The notes: a model not told the origin generated them from the letters alone. A DNA stretch of 47,568 nucleotides from Amycolatopsis sp. (GCF_025464955.1 NZ_JAODNM010000153.1:1-47568); one strand, 5' to 3'; counted from the stretch's first letter, positions 15,834 to 23,870 are shown. Made by a program: numbers and translations.

Positions 15834-16253
15834 GTGGTGACTACAGGTCGGGTTATCCGGTTCGACGAATTTCGCGGTTATGGTTTCGTTTCCCAGGACG
15901 AGGGCGGCGACGACGTTTTCCTGCACGTGAACGACCTCGATTTCGACAAGAGGCTCGTCACGCCCGGAACCGCGCTGGAATTCGTCGTGGAAGAAGGCGA
16001 TCGCGGACTCAAGGCGACCGAGGTGCGCATTATCGGGTCCGCGGAGAAAGCGGTTTTGCCCGCACCGGCCGCCCGGCAGGACTTCCACCGCGAAGAGGAC
16101 GGGGTCGGCGATGTCCTCACGACCAGGGAACTGCTGAGCGAATTCACCGAAACACTGCTTCCCGCGGCACCGACCTTGACCGCGGAACAGATTCTCAGTG
16201 TGCGGCGATGTGTGGTGACCGTCGCCCGCAGCCATGGTTGGATCGAGGACTGA
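15834..16253 (+). CDS. Cold-shock-domain protein with C-terminal extension
   Basis: 139 residues, GTG start (a second GTG follows at once; GAGGA about 11 nt upstream favours the first). Residues 1-68 form a cold-shock OB fold with RNP1-like RGYGFVSQ and RNP2-like DVFLHVNDL. The remaining 70 residues are not cold-shock sequence; they are helical and contain TRELLSEFTETLLPAAPTLTAEQILSVRRCV. It probably binds single-stranded RNA or DNA, with the tail as a partner-binding or regulatory region. It is monocistronic and divergent from the mannosidase. Confidence 0.85.
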   Translation: MVTTGRVIRFDEFRGYGFVSQDEGGDDVFLHVNDLDFDKRLVTPGTALEFVVEEGDRGLKATEVRIIGSAEKAVLPAPAARQDFHREEDGVGDVLTTRELLSEFTETLLPAAPTLTAEQILSVRRCVVTVARSHGWIED

Positions 16254-16304
16254 TTTTCCCGGCTTGGCTGAGATTCGCGAGCATGACGAGGGCAGGAGTT
16301 CGGC

Positions 16305-17159
16305 ATGAGGTTGGCCACTGTGGACGGGCGCGCGGCGCTGGTCGTGGGCGCCGGTTACGTCGTCGATCTGGCGAGGGCCAGCCGGGGGCGGTTCGGGCAC
16401 GAAACCCAGGCCGCGTACGAACGCTGGGACGAACTGACCGAGTTCGCAGCCACCGTCAACCCCGCGGGCGAGTGGGTGCGCAGCGCCGAACCCGGGGACT
16501 TCGGCAACCCCGTCCCGGCGCCCCGCCAGGTCTTCGCCATCGGCCTGAACTATGCCGACCATGCCGCCGAATCCTCGTTCGCCCTTCCTGAGCAGCCCGT
16601 GGTCTTCACGAAGTTCCCGACGTGCCTCACCGGCCCCACCGGGGACGTCGAGCTGCCGCCCGGCAAGGTCGACTGGGAGGTCGAGCTGGTCGTCGTGATC
16701 GGGCGGCGGGCCCACCACGTCGCCGAAGACCACGGCTGGAACTACGTAGCCGGGCTTTCCGTCGGGCAGGACCTTTCCGAGCGGGTGCTGCAACAGACCG
16801 GGCCTGCCCCGCAGTTCAGCCTCGCGAAGTCGTACCCGGGCTTCGGCCCGATCGGCCCGGTCGTGGTCAGCCCGGACGAGCTGCCCGGTCGCGACGACCT
16901 CGAGCTCGGCTGCTCGGTCAACGGCGAGCAGATGCAGCAGGGTCGTACCGCCCAGATGATTTTCCCGGTGCCCGAGCTCATCGCGCGGCTTTCCGCGGTG
17001 ACCCCGCTGCTGCCCGGAGACGTGATCTTCACCGGGACACCGTCCGGCGTCGGGCTCGGCCGCACCCCGCAGCGGTACCTCGTCCCCGGCGACGAACTGG
17101 TCAGCCACGTCGAAGGCATCGGGAGCATGCGGCACCACCTCGTCGCCCCAGCGTCCTGA
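16305..17159 (+). CDS. Fumarylacetoacetate hydrolase family protein
   Basis: 284 residues, ATG with GGAG 6-7 nt upstream. The FAH fold is shown by FAIGLNYADHAAES, the metal-binding acidic cluster in DWEVELVVVIGRRAHHV, the GQDLSERVLQQ segment and FTGTPSGVGLGRTP near the end. Members cleave C-C bonds of beta-diketo acids or isomerise/hydrate catechol-pathway intermediates, using a divalent metal. Substrate cannot be told from sequence. The gene converges on a broken Lrp-type regulator (10-bp gap), which may once have controlled it. Confidence 0.88.
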   Translation: MRLATVDGRAALVVGAGYVVDLARASRGRFGHETQAAYERWDELTEFAATVNPAGEWVRSAEPGDFGNPVPAPRQVFAIGLNYADHAAESSFALPEQPVVFTKFPTCLTGPTGDVELPPGKVDWEVELVVVIGRRAHHVAEDHGWNYVAGLSVGQDLSERVLQQTGPAPQFSLAKSYPGFGPIGPVVVSPDELPGRDDLELGCSVNGEQMQQGRTAQMIFPVPELIARLSAVTPLLPGDVIFTGTPSGVGLGRTPQRYLVPGDELVSHVEGIGSMRHHLVAPAS

Positions 17160-17169
17160 AAACCGGCGA

Positions 17170-17863
17170 TCAGCGCGACCCGTTGCCGGGGCGTTTGACG
17201 GCGTGGCCGACGAGCATGGTGTCGGTGCCGAGGATCGACAGTCCGGCGAGGTCCTCGGTGAGAAACCGGTAGAGATGCTCGGCGTCGCGCAGCCAGACCG
17301 CGAGCTGCAGGTTCGACGTTCCGGTAGTGGCGAACGCGCCGTGGACGGCGGGATGGGCGGCGAGCTGCCGCCCGGCCTCGTCGAGCCGGTCGGGCGGCAG
17401 CTGGAGCGAGATGTTGGCGTCGACGACGAGACCGAGCCGCTGCGGCAAGAGCATCGATGATCCGCTCGTCGACGTCGTCGAGCGGCCGCTGCGCCGCCAC
17501 CGGCTCGACGGGAGGCGTGAGTTCGGCGCGTTCGACGTCGGTGAGCGCGTCGAGCCGCCAGTCCGACGCGGTGGAAAAGACGTGCAGCACGGTCTGCGCA
17601 TTGACCGCGGTGACCGCCGAGGTGGCAGGCAGCTGGTGGAAAACCAGGCGGTTGCGGGGACCACTGCCCAGCAGGATCGCCGAGATCTCGTCCCCACCGG
17701 CCGAAACGTCGACGAACGCGATGTCGTCCCGCGCCGCGAGTGCCGCGACGATCGCGTCGAGTTTCCCGCGCAGCACCCGGATGCGCAGCTGCATGACGCC
17801 GACCAGGTCGGCCTGCGGCCGCGTCGCGAGGACCAGGAGATCGGACGTCACAGGTGCACTCAC
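17170..17863 (-). pseudogene. Decayed Lrp/AsnC-family regulator
   Basis: From 17863 the frame encodes an AsnC ligand-binding domain (LRIRVLRGKLDAIVAALAARDD, then FHQLPATSAVTAVNAQTVLHVF) and the start of a helix-turn-helix (PLDDVDERIIDALAA). Near 17450 the frame becomes arginine-rich nonsense. In another frame the C-terminal AsnC domain resumes (RLGLVVDANISLQLPPDRLDE to MLVGHAVKRPGNGSR, stop at 17170). The second helix-turn-helix is therefore deleted with a frameshift, and no first one precedes the N-terminal domain. Intact relatives have two HTH-ligand units. A sequencing error could explain the shift but not the missing domain. Confidence 0.75.
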
Positions 17864-18194
17864 AGCTATCAGTTTCGCTCATCACCCGGAGCCGGACAGA
17901 CCCACCACAGCGTGACCATCCCGGAAGCGTGAGATGAACGTCACTCAGCGTGCCGAACGGCTTCCGCGACCGACCGGACGGTAAAGAATGAAAACGGCTC
18001 GCAGCGAGGAAATACTCCACTCCGGCGCACGGTCGACCGACATTTTTCCGCCCGTCCCGCGGGCGCTTCGAACCGTCTCATCGGGCCCGGATCCCGACCC
18101 ATTCGGACACGCGGGCACCCAGGTGGCAGGATGGGGCCCAGAGGTTGGGGTTTCTCGGTGTGAGGACCCGGCTCGGCTACAAGGAGTTAGTAGT

Positions 18195-18398
18195 ATGGCG
18201 CAGGGCAGTGTTAAGTGGTTCAACGGTGAAAAAGGCTTCGGCTTCATCGCTCAGGACGGCGGCGGTCCCGACGTTTTCGTGCACTACTCGGAAATCGAGG
18301 GCAACGGTTTCAAGTCGCTCGACGAGGGTCAGCGCGTGGAATTCGAGATCGGCCAGGGCCAGAAGGGCCCCCAGGCCCAGGGCGTTCGCGCCATCTGA
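18195..18398 (+). CDS. Cold shock protein CspA
   Basis: 67 residues, ATG with AAGGAG 8 nt upstream. It is a complete single-domain cold-shock protein: GSVKWFNGEKGFGFIAQDGG (RNP1 KGFGFI), VFVHYSEIE (RNP2) and the end GPQAQGVRAI. It acts as an RNA chaperone that melts mRNA structure. The open frame extends upstream to 17988, but the family length and ribosome-binding site fix the start at 18195. The roughly 330-bp gap before it has no other gene I can support and probably carries the promoter and a long 5' leader, as usual for csp genes. A strong terminator follows. Confidence 0.95.
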   Translation: MAQGSVKWFNGEKGFGFIAQDGGGPDVFVHYSEIEGNGFKSLDEGQRVEFEIGQGQKGPQAQGVRAI

Positions 18399-18415
18399 GT
18401 AACCACTGAATAAAG

Positions 18416-18455
18416 GAGAACCCGCGTCCCTCGAGGGCGCGGGTTCTCTTCTTTT
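18416..18455 (+). terminator. Intrinsic terminator after cspA
   Basis: A perfect 11-bp stem (18416-18426 with 18438-18448) encloses CCCTCGAGGG, which can pair further. It is followed by TTCTTTT. It lies 18 bp past the stop codon, the clearest rho-independent terminator in the window. Confidence 0.92.
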
Positions 18456-18487
18456 CCGACTACTGTGACGCAAAGCACATTCTTGTG

Positions 18488-18817
18488 ATGAGGGGGCGGC
18501 TCCTGGGGCGAGGCCAAGCAAAAGCAAGAGTGCGGAAAGTTCCCGACCTGTTGGGGCTGACCGTCGACGAAGCGCGGCCGGCCTGCCAAGCCTCCGGATT
18601 CCTGCTCACCGAGCCCGAAACAGAGTACGGACCGACGAACGGGTTCGACGCGCCCATCGTCCGCCAGCGGCCGCCCGCCGACACCGTCGGCGGACGCGGC
18701 GACTACGTCATGGTGTGGACATCGGGCTCGGGCGGCGTGGGCGGCGTCCGCGAGCCTGGGATCCCACCTCGACCCACAGTGGTGAACAGCGAAGAGGCAG
18801 AGCGTCCTAGTTCGTAG
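18488..18817 (+). CDS. Small PASTA-domain-like protein
   Basis: 109 residues from ATG 18488 (GTG 18485 is an alternative; no clear ribosome-binding site). Residues about 17-80 resemble one PASTA repeat: RKVPDLLGLTVDEARPACQA, then GFLLTEPETEYG and the end IVRQRPPADTVGGRGDYVMV. PASTA units bind peptidoglycan fragments or beta-lactams in PknB-type kinases and penicillin-binding proteins. There is no signal peptide or membrane segment, so this copy appears cytoplasmic. A Gly/Pro-rich tail follows. Its 3' end overlaps that of the ArsR gene by 11 bp on the opposite strand. Confidence 0.6.
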   Translation: MRGRLLGRGQAKARVRKVPDLLGLTVDEARPACQASGFLLTEPETEYGPTNGFDAPIVRQRPPADTVGGRGDYVMVWTSGSGGVGGVREPGIPPRPTVVNSEEAERPSS

Positions 18818-19154
18818 CCATCAGGCCGACCTGACGACCGACGTCTTCCTTCGCCGCGGCTGACAGGACAGCGTCCAGCAAGTGCGGGAAGCGGCTCTCG
18901 ACGTCGTCACGACGAAGCTTGACGAAGCAGCGGGTGCCCTCTTCGCGGGTTCGGGTCAATCCGGCGGCCCGCAGCACCTTCAGGTGATGGCTCAGGGTCG
19001 ATTTCGCTACCGGCGCCCGCAACTCCCCCCAGCCGCGCTCCACCCCGTCGGACAGCAGCCGGACGAGCCCCACGCGGATGGGGTCGCTCAGCGCGGCCAT
19101 CACGTCGGTGAGTTTCAGCTGGTCGACGCCGGGATGCACCTGTGGATGCTTCAT
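18807..19154 (-). CDS. ArsR-family transcriptional regulator
   Basis: 115 residues. A winged helix-turn-helix fills most of the chain: VMAALSDPIRVGLVRLLSDG, then VAKSTLSHHLKVLRAAGLTRTREEGTRCFVKLRRDDVE. No Cys-rich metal site of the ELCVCDL type is visible, so it probably does not sense soft metals. TAGTAT (minus strand, 19164-19169) lies 9 nt before the ATG, implying a leaderless transcript, and a perfect inverted repeat just upstream suggests autoregulation. No obvious target gene is cotranscribed. Confidence 0.85.
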   Translation of the reverse strand: MKHPQVHPGVDQLKLTDVMAALSDPIRVGLVRLLSDGVERGWGELRAPVAKSTLSHHLKVLRAAGLTRTREEGTRCFVKLRRDDVESRFPHLLDAVLSAAAKEDVGRQVGLMATN

Positions 19155-19170
19155 CGACCCAGCATACTAC

Positions 19171-19195
19171 GTTCGATGTTCAGCGAACATCGAAC
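19171..19195. promoter_or_regulatory. ArsR-type operator
   Basis: GTTCGATGTTC (19171-19181) and GAACATCGAAC (19185-19195) are perfect 11-bp arms around a 3-bp centre. ATCGAAC recurs at 19196-19202, giving a third half-site. The site overlaps the -35 region of the arsR promoter. From here to 19297 I see no gene. Confidence 0.7.
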
Positions 19196-19296
19196 ATCGA
19201 ACGACTAGTCGCGAAACGGCCTGGCCCAGCCGGCCCGCCCCAGCCATGCCACCCAGTCACGCAGAGGCACGGCCATGACACCCAGTATGGCCGAAT

Positions 19297-19995
19297 TCAG
19301 GCGTAGGGCAGCAACCGTGCCAGCATGTCCGGGTTGTCGGCGAGTCCGTATTTCAGGCCTTCGCCGAGGTGCGAAGCAACCTGGGGCGCGAGGTCCCAGT
19401 CCAACCCGCCGAGGGGGGGTTCGGGGTCGTACTCGATGGTGAACTGGATATTCCGCGCCACCTCGTCGCCGGCCAGCCTGCCCACCAGGTAGAGGGCCAT
19501 ATCGATCCCGGCGGCGACCCCTGCCGCGGTGATCACGGGAGTGTCCTCGACCCAGCGTTCGGCCACCGGGACGGCACCGAAGCCACGCAGGATCTCGCGG
19601 TACATCCAGTGCGTGGTGGCGCGTTTGCCGTCGAGCAAGCCGGCCGCACCCAGCAGCAGCGAGCCGGTGCAGACCGACGTCGTCCATTCAGCCGTGGCCG
19701 ACGCCTCGCGGAGGTACGTAAGCAGCCGTTCGTCTCCGAGCGCCCGCAGGGTTGGCGCGGCACCGCCGGGCACCACGATCGCGAACGGGTGCGGAACCTC
19801 GGCGAAGGTGTGGCTCGGGGCGATCCCGAGCGGCGTGTCGGTGTCCACGGCCCCGGCTCGCTCGCCCACCACGACAGCCCGGTAGCCGAGACCGCTGTGG
19901 GCCAGCACACTGAGCACCTGGAGCGGCCCGGCGAGGTCGAGCAGGGTCAGTCCCGGGTACAGCACGAACGCGATCGTCTTCTCGTCGTCAGCCAT
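19297..19995 (-). CDS. DJ-1/PfpI family protein, isonitrile-hydratase-like
   Basis: 232 residues, ATG. The DJ-1/PfpI fold is read from IAFVLYPGLTLLDLAGPLQVL, VVPGGAAPTLRAL, the nucleophile elbow SVCTGSLLLGAAGLLDGKRATTHW-type region (Cys109; split by its conserved THW) and ITAAGVAAGIDMAL. The early DLAGP segment and the elbow match the isonitrile hydratase/glutamine-amidotransferase-like branch. There is no DNA-binding domain. It is transcribed away from a GlxA-type regulator that has the same domain. Its reaction is uncertain. Confidence 0.82.
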   Translation of the reverse strand: MADDEKTIAFVLYPGLTLLDLAGPLQVLSVLAHSGLGYRAVVVGERAGAVDTDTPLGIAPSHTFAEVPHPFAIVVPGGAAPTLRALGDERLLTYLREASATAEWTTSVCTGSLLLGAAGLLDGKRATTHWMYREILRGFGAVPVAERWVEDTPVITAAGVAAGIDMALYLVGRLAGDEVARNIQFTIEYDPEPPLGGLDWDLAPQVASHLGEGLKYGLADNPDMLARLLPYA

Positions 19996-20093
19996 GCGTC
20001 CCAGCTTGACCTGCGACGACTGCCGATGTGACGTGAGTGTCCGAAATCCTGCGAACCATGTCTGACCGGCCGTGCACCTGCTAGCGTCCCGGC

Positions 20094-21071
20094 ATGCAAC
20101 GGCCCGCCAGACGCGTGGTGATCATCGGCTACCCCGACGCCGAGCTGCTGGACATCGCCTGCACCGCCGACGTCCTGGACGCGGCGAACCGGCTCGGCGC
20201 CAAGCCGTCGTACGAAATCCGGCTCACCACCGTCGACGGGCACCCCGTCCGGTGCGGCTCCGGGCTGACGCTCGCCGCGCACCTCCGGCTCGACCAGGTC
20301 GAGGGCGGGCTGGACACCCTGGTCGTCTCGGGCGGGGCGGGGCACGAGACCGCCGCCGCCGACGTCCGGCTGCTCACCCACGTCCGGCGGCTCGCCGACA
20401 CCAGCCGACGGGTCGCGTCGGTGTGCACCGGCGCCACCGTCCTCGCCGCCGCGGGCCTGCTCAACGGCCGTCGCGCCACGACCCATTGGCGCTACGCCGC
20501 CTTGCTTGCCCAGAACTTCCCCGCGGTCACCGTCGACCCGGTGCCGCTGTTCATCAAGCACGGCAACGTCTACACGTCGGCCGGCGTGACGAGCGCCCTC
20601 GACCTCACCCTGGCACTGGTCGAGGAGGACCACGGACCCACGCTCGCCCGCGAGGCCGCGCGAGAACTCGTCACCTACCTGCAGCGGCCCGGAAACCAGG
20701 CGCAGGTCAGCATGTACCTCGCCGCACCACCGCCGGAGCATCGCGTGGTGCGCGACCTGACGGCGTACGTCAGCGAGCATCTCGACGCCGACCTGACGAC
20801 GATGACGCTCGCCGAGCACGCCGGCATCAGCGCGCGGCAGCTGAGCCGCCTGTTCGACGCGCACCTCGACACCACGCCGAGCCGCTACGTCCGCGCGACC
20901 CGCGCCGCGGCGGCCGCGCAACTGCTGTCCACCACCGAGCTCCCCCTCGCCGCCATCGCCCGCCGGTGCGGGTTCGGCTCCACAGAAACCTTGCGGCAGG
21001 CCTTTCTCGACCACTACGACACCCCGCCGTCGGCCTACCGGCGCGTCCACCTGCGACAAGCGTTCGTCTGA
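20094..21071 (+). CDS. GlxA-family transcriptional regulator (DJ-1 plus AraC)
   Basis: 325 residues. Residues 1-200 form a DJ-1/PfpI domain (VVIIGYPDAELLDIACTADV, ASVCTGATVLAAAGLLNGRR with Cys111). Residues about 215-320 form an AraC-type pair of helix-turn-helices (LAEHAGISARQLSRLFDAHL and IARRCGFGSTETLRQAFLDH). TAGCGT at 20082-20087 is 6 nt before the ATG, so it is probably leaderless. It faces the stand-alone DJ-1 gene across a 98-bp divergent promoter region, so it is likely that gene's activator, responding to a small molecule through the shared fold. Confidence 0.88.
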   Translation: MQRPARRVVIIGYPDAELLDIACTADVLDAANRLGAKPSYEIRLTTVDGHPVRCGSGLTLAAHLRLDQVEGGLDTLVVSGGAGHETAAADVRLLTHVRRLADTSRRVASVCTGATVLAAAGLLNGRRATTHWRYAALLAQNFPAVTVDPVPLFIKHGNVYTSAGVTSALDLTLALVEEDHGPTLAREAARELVTYLQRPGNQAQVSMYLAAPPPEHRVVRDLTAYVSEHLDADLTTMTLAEHAGISARQLSRLFDAHLDTTPSRYVRATRAAAAAQLLSTTELPLAAIARRCGFGSTETLRQAFLDHYDTPPSAYRRVHLRQAFV

Positions 21072-21131
21072 GTCGTTTGCCCGGTTCACCGCGGCGGTAA
21101 GCCGACCCGAAACTCCGGCGGCCGAAGGCAT

Positions 21132-22694
21132 GTGCACGATTGTCCGGTGGAAACAGACGGCTCCGACGACGACACCGGCCCGATTCGCCGGATATCGGAT
21201 GATGTTCCGTCCCCACCTCGTGCCCGGCGCGACCCCTCGGCGCCCCGCGCGCCGCGCTCGGCGGCCCCCCGCGCCGACGGGCAGCCACCCCGGCGAGCCG
21301 CGGGGACACCACCACGACGGCCCCGGCCGCCCGGGCAGACACCGCCGCCCGCGAACCGCCGCCGCGCCGAGCAGGACACGGACACCTCAGCCCGCAAGGG
21401 ACCCCGAGACCCCAAAGCCGCCGAAGTGGCGGCGGAGCCCCGGAAACCCCGGCGAGCGGTCAATCCCGCGGGGCACGGTCATGGGCACGGCCACAGCCAC
21501 GGCCCCGCGGCGCCTGCCTCGAGACGGGTCAAGCTGCTGCTCATCTGGCTGCTGGTCCCGATCGCGCTGCTGACCGTCGCCGGCATGATCGTGCTGTATC
21601 CCTGGGGGAAACCGGCCGTCGTGAGCGCGGTCTCCCAGGGCACGCCGGTGCACGGCAAGATCACCACGGCGACCAGCGGGCCGTGCCTGGAACAGGGCCA
21701 GGTCCAGGTCGGGACACAGACCGACCCCGGGCAGAAACCGTGCCTGGCCGTCGAGGTCTCGATGACCGACGGCCCCGCGAACGGGCAGGCCGTCCGGTTG
21801 ACCGTGCCGATCGAACCGAGCACGCCGCGGTTCACTGTCGACGACAAGGTCGTGCTGAGCTACAACGGCGGCAACCTCCACGACCCGTCGTCGTTCCAGC
21901 TGCTCGACTTCCAGCGAGGGTTGCCGCTGACACTGCTCGCGGCGCTGTTCGCCATCGCGGTGATCGTGCTCGGCCGCTGGCGGGGCTTGGCGGCACTGGT
22001 CGCGCTGGGCCTGAGCTTCGTGGTGATCGCGCTGTTCGTGCTGCCCGCGATCCTGTCCGGGGAAAACCCGCTGCTGGTCGCGATCGCCGGCGCGGGGGTG
22101 ATCATGTTCATCGCCCTGTACCTCACCCACGGCTTGTCCGCGCGGACGTCCTCGGCGGTGCTCGGCACGATGGTCAGCCTCGCGCTCATCGGCGTCCTGT
22201 CCGCTCTGTTCTCCGCCGCGTCCTCGCTGACCGGTCTCGACGACTCGACGTCCACGCTGATCCAGTCGCTCGGCCACGGCATCGACACCCGCGGACTGCT
22301 GCTGGCCGGGGTCGTCATCGGCTCGCTCGGGGTACTCGACGACGTCACCATCACCCAGACCAGCGCGGTCTGGGAGCTCCGCCGCGCGAACCCCTCACTG
22401 GGCTGGAAGGAGCTGTACAGCGCCGGCCTGCGGATCGGCCGCGACCACGTCGGCTCCGCGGTCAACACCCTCGTGATGGCTTACGCGGGCGCCGCGCTGC
22501 CGGTCCTGCTGTATTCGTCGATCTCCGGGGTCGGGCTCGGTGCGATCCTCGGTTCCGAGGACATCGCGCAGGAGCTGGTCCGCACCCTGGCCGGCAGCGT
22601 CGGCATCGTCGCGGCCGTCCCGGTGACGACCGTGCTGGCCGCGTTGATCGCCAGCCGCGAGCCGGCCGAACCTGCCGTCGAGGCGACCGTCTGA
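21132..22694 (+). CDS. YibE/F family membrane protein with His-rich N-terminus
   Basis: 520 residues if GTG 21132 is used (GTG 21147 is possible). About 130 disordered, Pro/Arg-rich residues contain GHGHGHGHSHG (His115-123). One membrane segment follows (LLLIWLLVPIALLTVAGMIV), then an extracytoplasmic domain and about seven helices of the YibE/F family (LALIGVLSALFSAASSLTGL, GVLDDVTITQTSAVWELR, NTLVMAYAGAALPVLLY). The family is of unknown function and presumed a transporter-like membrane protein. The His run suggests metal binding. It may be cotranscribed with the small gene at 22804. Confidence 0.85.
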   Translation: MHDCPVETDGSDDDTGPIRRISDDVPSPPRARRDPSAPRAPRSAAPRADGQPPRRAAGTPPRRPRPPGQTPPPANRRRAEQDTDTSARKGPRDPKAAEVAAEPRKPRRAVNPAGHGHGHGHSHGPAAPASRRVKLLLIWLLVPIALLTVAGMIVLYPWGKPAVVSAVSQGTPVHGKITTATSGPCLEQGQVQVGTQTDPGQKPCLAVEVSMTDGPANGQAVRLTVPIEPSTPRFTVDDKVVLSYNGGNLHDPSSFQLLDFQRGLPLTLLAALFAIAVIVLGRWRGLAALVALGLSFVVIALFVLPAILSGENPLLVAIAGAGVIMFIALYLTHGLSARTSSAVLGTMVSLALIGVLSALFSAASSLTGLDDSTSTLIQSLGHGIDTRGLLLAGVVIGSLGVLDDVTITQTSAVWELRRANPSLGWKELYSAGLRIGRDHVGSAVNTLVMAYAGAALPVLLYSSISGVGLGAILGSEDIAQELVRTLAGSVGIVAAVPVTTVLAALIASREPAEPAVEATV

Positions 22695-22803
22695 CGCTCC
22701 AGTCACACCCGTCACACCAGCAACAACGGCGTGACCCGCCTCAGCGCGCGCCCGTTCGGTGGAGTACGAAGTGGGCACCAGACAGGCGACTTCTGGAGGG
22801 GCC

Positions 22804-23142
22804 ATGTTCGACGTCGTGCCGACACTCCCCCGGCGCGTGCTTACCGTGGCGCACCGGGTGCTCAACTCGGCCTTCGACGTGCTCGAGGCCGTTCCCCGCA
22901 TCGCCGAAGCGGTGGACGAGCTCCGTGCCACGATCAAACTCCTGGAGCGGCTGGCCACCTTCGCCGCCGAAGAACTCCCGGAGGTCGTCTACCAGCTCGA
23001 GGCGATCCGCGGCGAGCTGGCCGTCATCGAACGACGGCTCGCGGCGGGCTCGCCCGGTGCGGTGAACGGCACGGCGGTCGGTGCCGTCGGGGCCGTCGGG
23101 GCCGTCGGGGCCGTCAGTCCAGAGTCGCCACGAACCGGTTGA
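22804..23142 (+). CDS. Small helical protein with a 9-bp repeat tail
   Basis: 112 residues, ATG with GGAGG 6 nt upstream (the frame is open from 22759). Residues 1-80 are mostly helix and amphipathic (RIAEAVDELRATIKLLERLA, QLEAIRGELAVIERRLAAG), suggesting a short coiled coil. The tail is GAVGAVGAVGAVS, encoded by four tandem 9-bp units, then SPESPRTG. I do not recognise a family. Its last 29 bp overlap, antisense, the 3' end of the membrane protein gene at 23114. Confidence 0.65.
   Translation: MFDVVPTLPRRVLTVAHRVLNSAFDVLEAVPRIAEAVDELRATIKLLERLATFAAEELPEVVYQLEAIRGELAVIERRLAAGSPGAVNGTAVGAVGAVGAVGAVSPESPRTG
23077..23112 (+). repeat. 9-bp tandem repeat (VNTR), four units
   Basis: The unit is GTCGGGGCC; the first copy has one change (GTCGGTGCC). 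It is in frame in the small helical protein (Val-Gly-Ala units) and ends just before the stop codon of the opposite-strand membrane protein gene. Each added unit would insert three residues without a frameshift. Confidence 0.85.
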
Positions 23143-23785
23143 CCGCTTCCATGGTGAACCGCTGCGCGAGCTTGCCCGCGGGCGCGGCCGACGCCAGCCG
23201 GTAGAGCGGCCGGTCGGCGGCGCCGTCCCCCCGCGCTTCCGACTTGAGCTGGGCCACGAGCAGTTCGGCGAAGACGAGCCCGTTGGCGTCGGTGTTGTTG
23301 AGCAGGGCGTTGGCGAGCCTGCGCAGCTGGAGCACACCGAGTTCACGGCCACCGGTGCCGGCGTAGACGGCGAGGTCGATCTTCACCGTCTTGCGGCGCT
23401 CCCCGGCGTTGATCAGCAGCCCTACCGTCCTGTTCCCGCGGACATCGGTGACCAGCAGGTCGATCCGCTGGGCCGCGGCGAGGTCGATCCGCCGGACGCG
23501 CCAGGTGCGCACGAGGAGGACGGTGCCCTCGAGCCACAGCCGACGGCGGACGTTGTAGAGCACCACATACAGCAGCGGCAATCCCACCACGGCCGCGACG
23601 AGCAGGCCGACGAGCTGGCCGCCGAAGAAGCCGGCGACCCCGCCGAACCCGGCCGCGAGGATCACCACCCCGAGCAGTCCGGACAGACCGCGGCGGCGCG
23701 TCGCCGCCGGGTCGTGGTGGTAGAGGGCGAGGCGCTCCGGCCCGGCCCCGGGTTCGCGTGCGCCCGGGTCGTTCGCTTCGGTCAT
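23114..23785 (-). CDS. Two-helix membrane protein of unknown function
   Basis: 223 residues from ATG 23785. The frame stays open upstream through an acidic 9-bp-repeat segment (AENAEDTEDTEDPDD), so a longer N-terminus is possible. Two adjacent membrane segments (GLLGVVILAAGFGGVAGFFG and LVGLLVAAVVGLPLLYVVLY) are followed by a soluble C-terminal domain of alternating beta strands (LWLEGTVLLVRTWRVRRIDL, RGNRTVGLLINAGERRKTVK) and a terminal helix. The layout resembles bacterial PH-like membrane proteins, but I cannot name the family. It probably lies on the cytoplasmic membrane, downstream of an MBL hydrolase gene. Confidence 0.7.
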   Translation of the reverse strand: MTEANDPGAREPGAGPERLALYHHDPAATRRRGLSGLLGVVILAAGFGGVAGFFGGQLVGLLVAAVVGLPLLYVVLYNVRRRLWLEGTVLLVRTWRVRRIDLAAAQRIDLLVTDVRGNRTVGLLINAGERRKTVKIDLAVYAGTGGRELGVLQLRRLANALLNNTDANGLVFAELLVAQLKSEARGDGAADRPLYRLASAAPAGKLAQRFTMEAVNRFVATLD

Positions 23786-23825
23786 CTCCGGCACTGGCTC
23801 TTTCCGGTCGGGAAGGTCGTCTGGG

Positions 23826-23870
23826 TCTTCAGTGTCTTCAGTGTCTTCAGCGTTCTCAGCGTCGTCAGGA
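23826..23870. repeat. 9-bp tandem repeat, five units, at a gene junction
   Basis: Five units of TCTTCAGTG-type sequence (23826-23870); the two left-most are identical and the others drift. The array covers the stop codon of the MBL gene (23865-23867) and the region before the next minus-strand gene. In that gene's frame it reads as acidic Glu-Asp-Thr repeats. Confidence 0.75.

Noticed and set aside
19205..19296. A gene in the gap between arsR and the DJ-1 gene.
   Set aside because: Only shadow frames of the DJ-1 gene occur; no start signal or recognisable protein.
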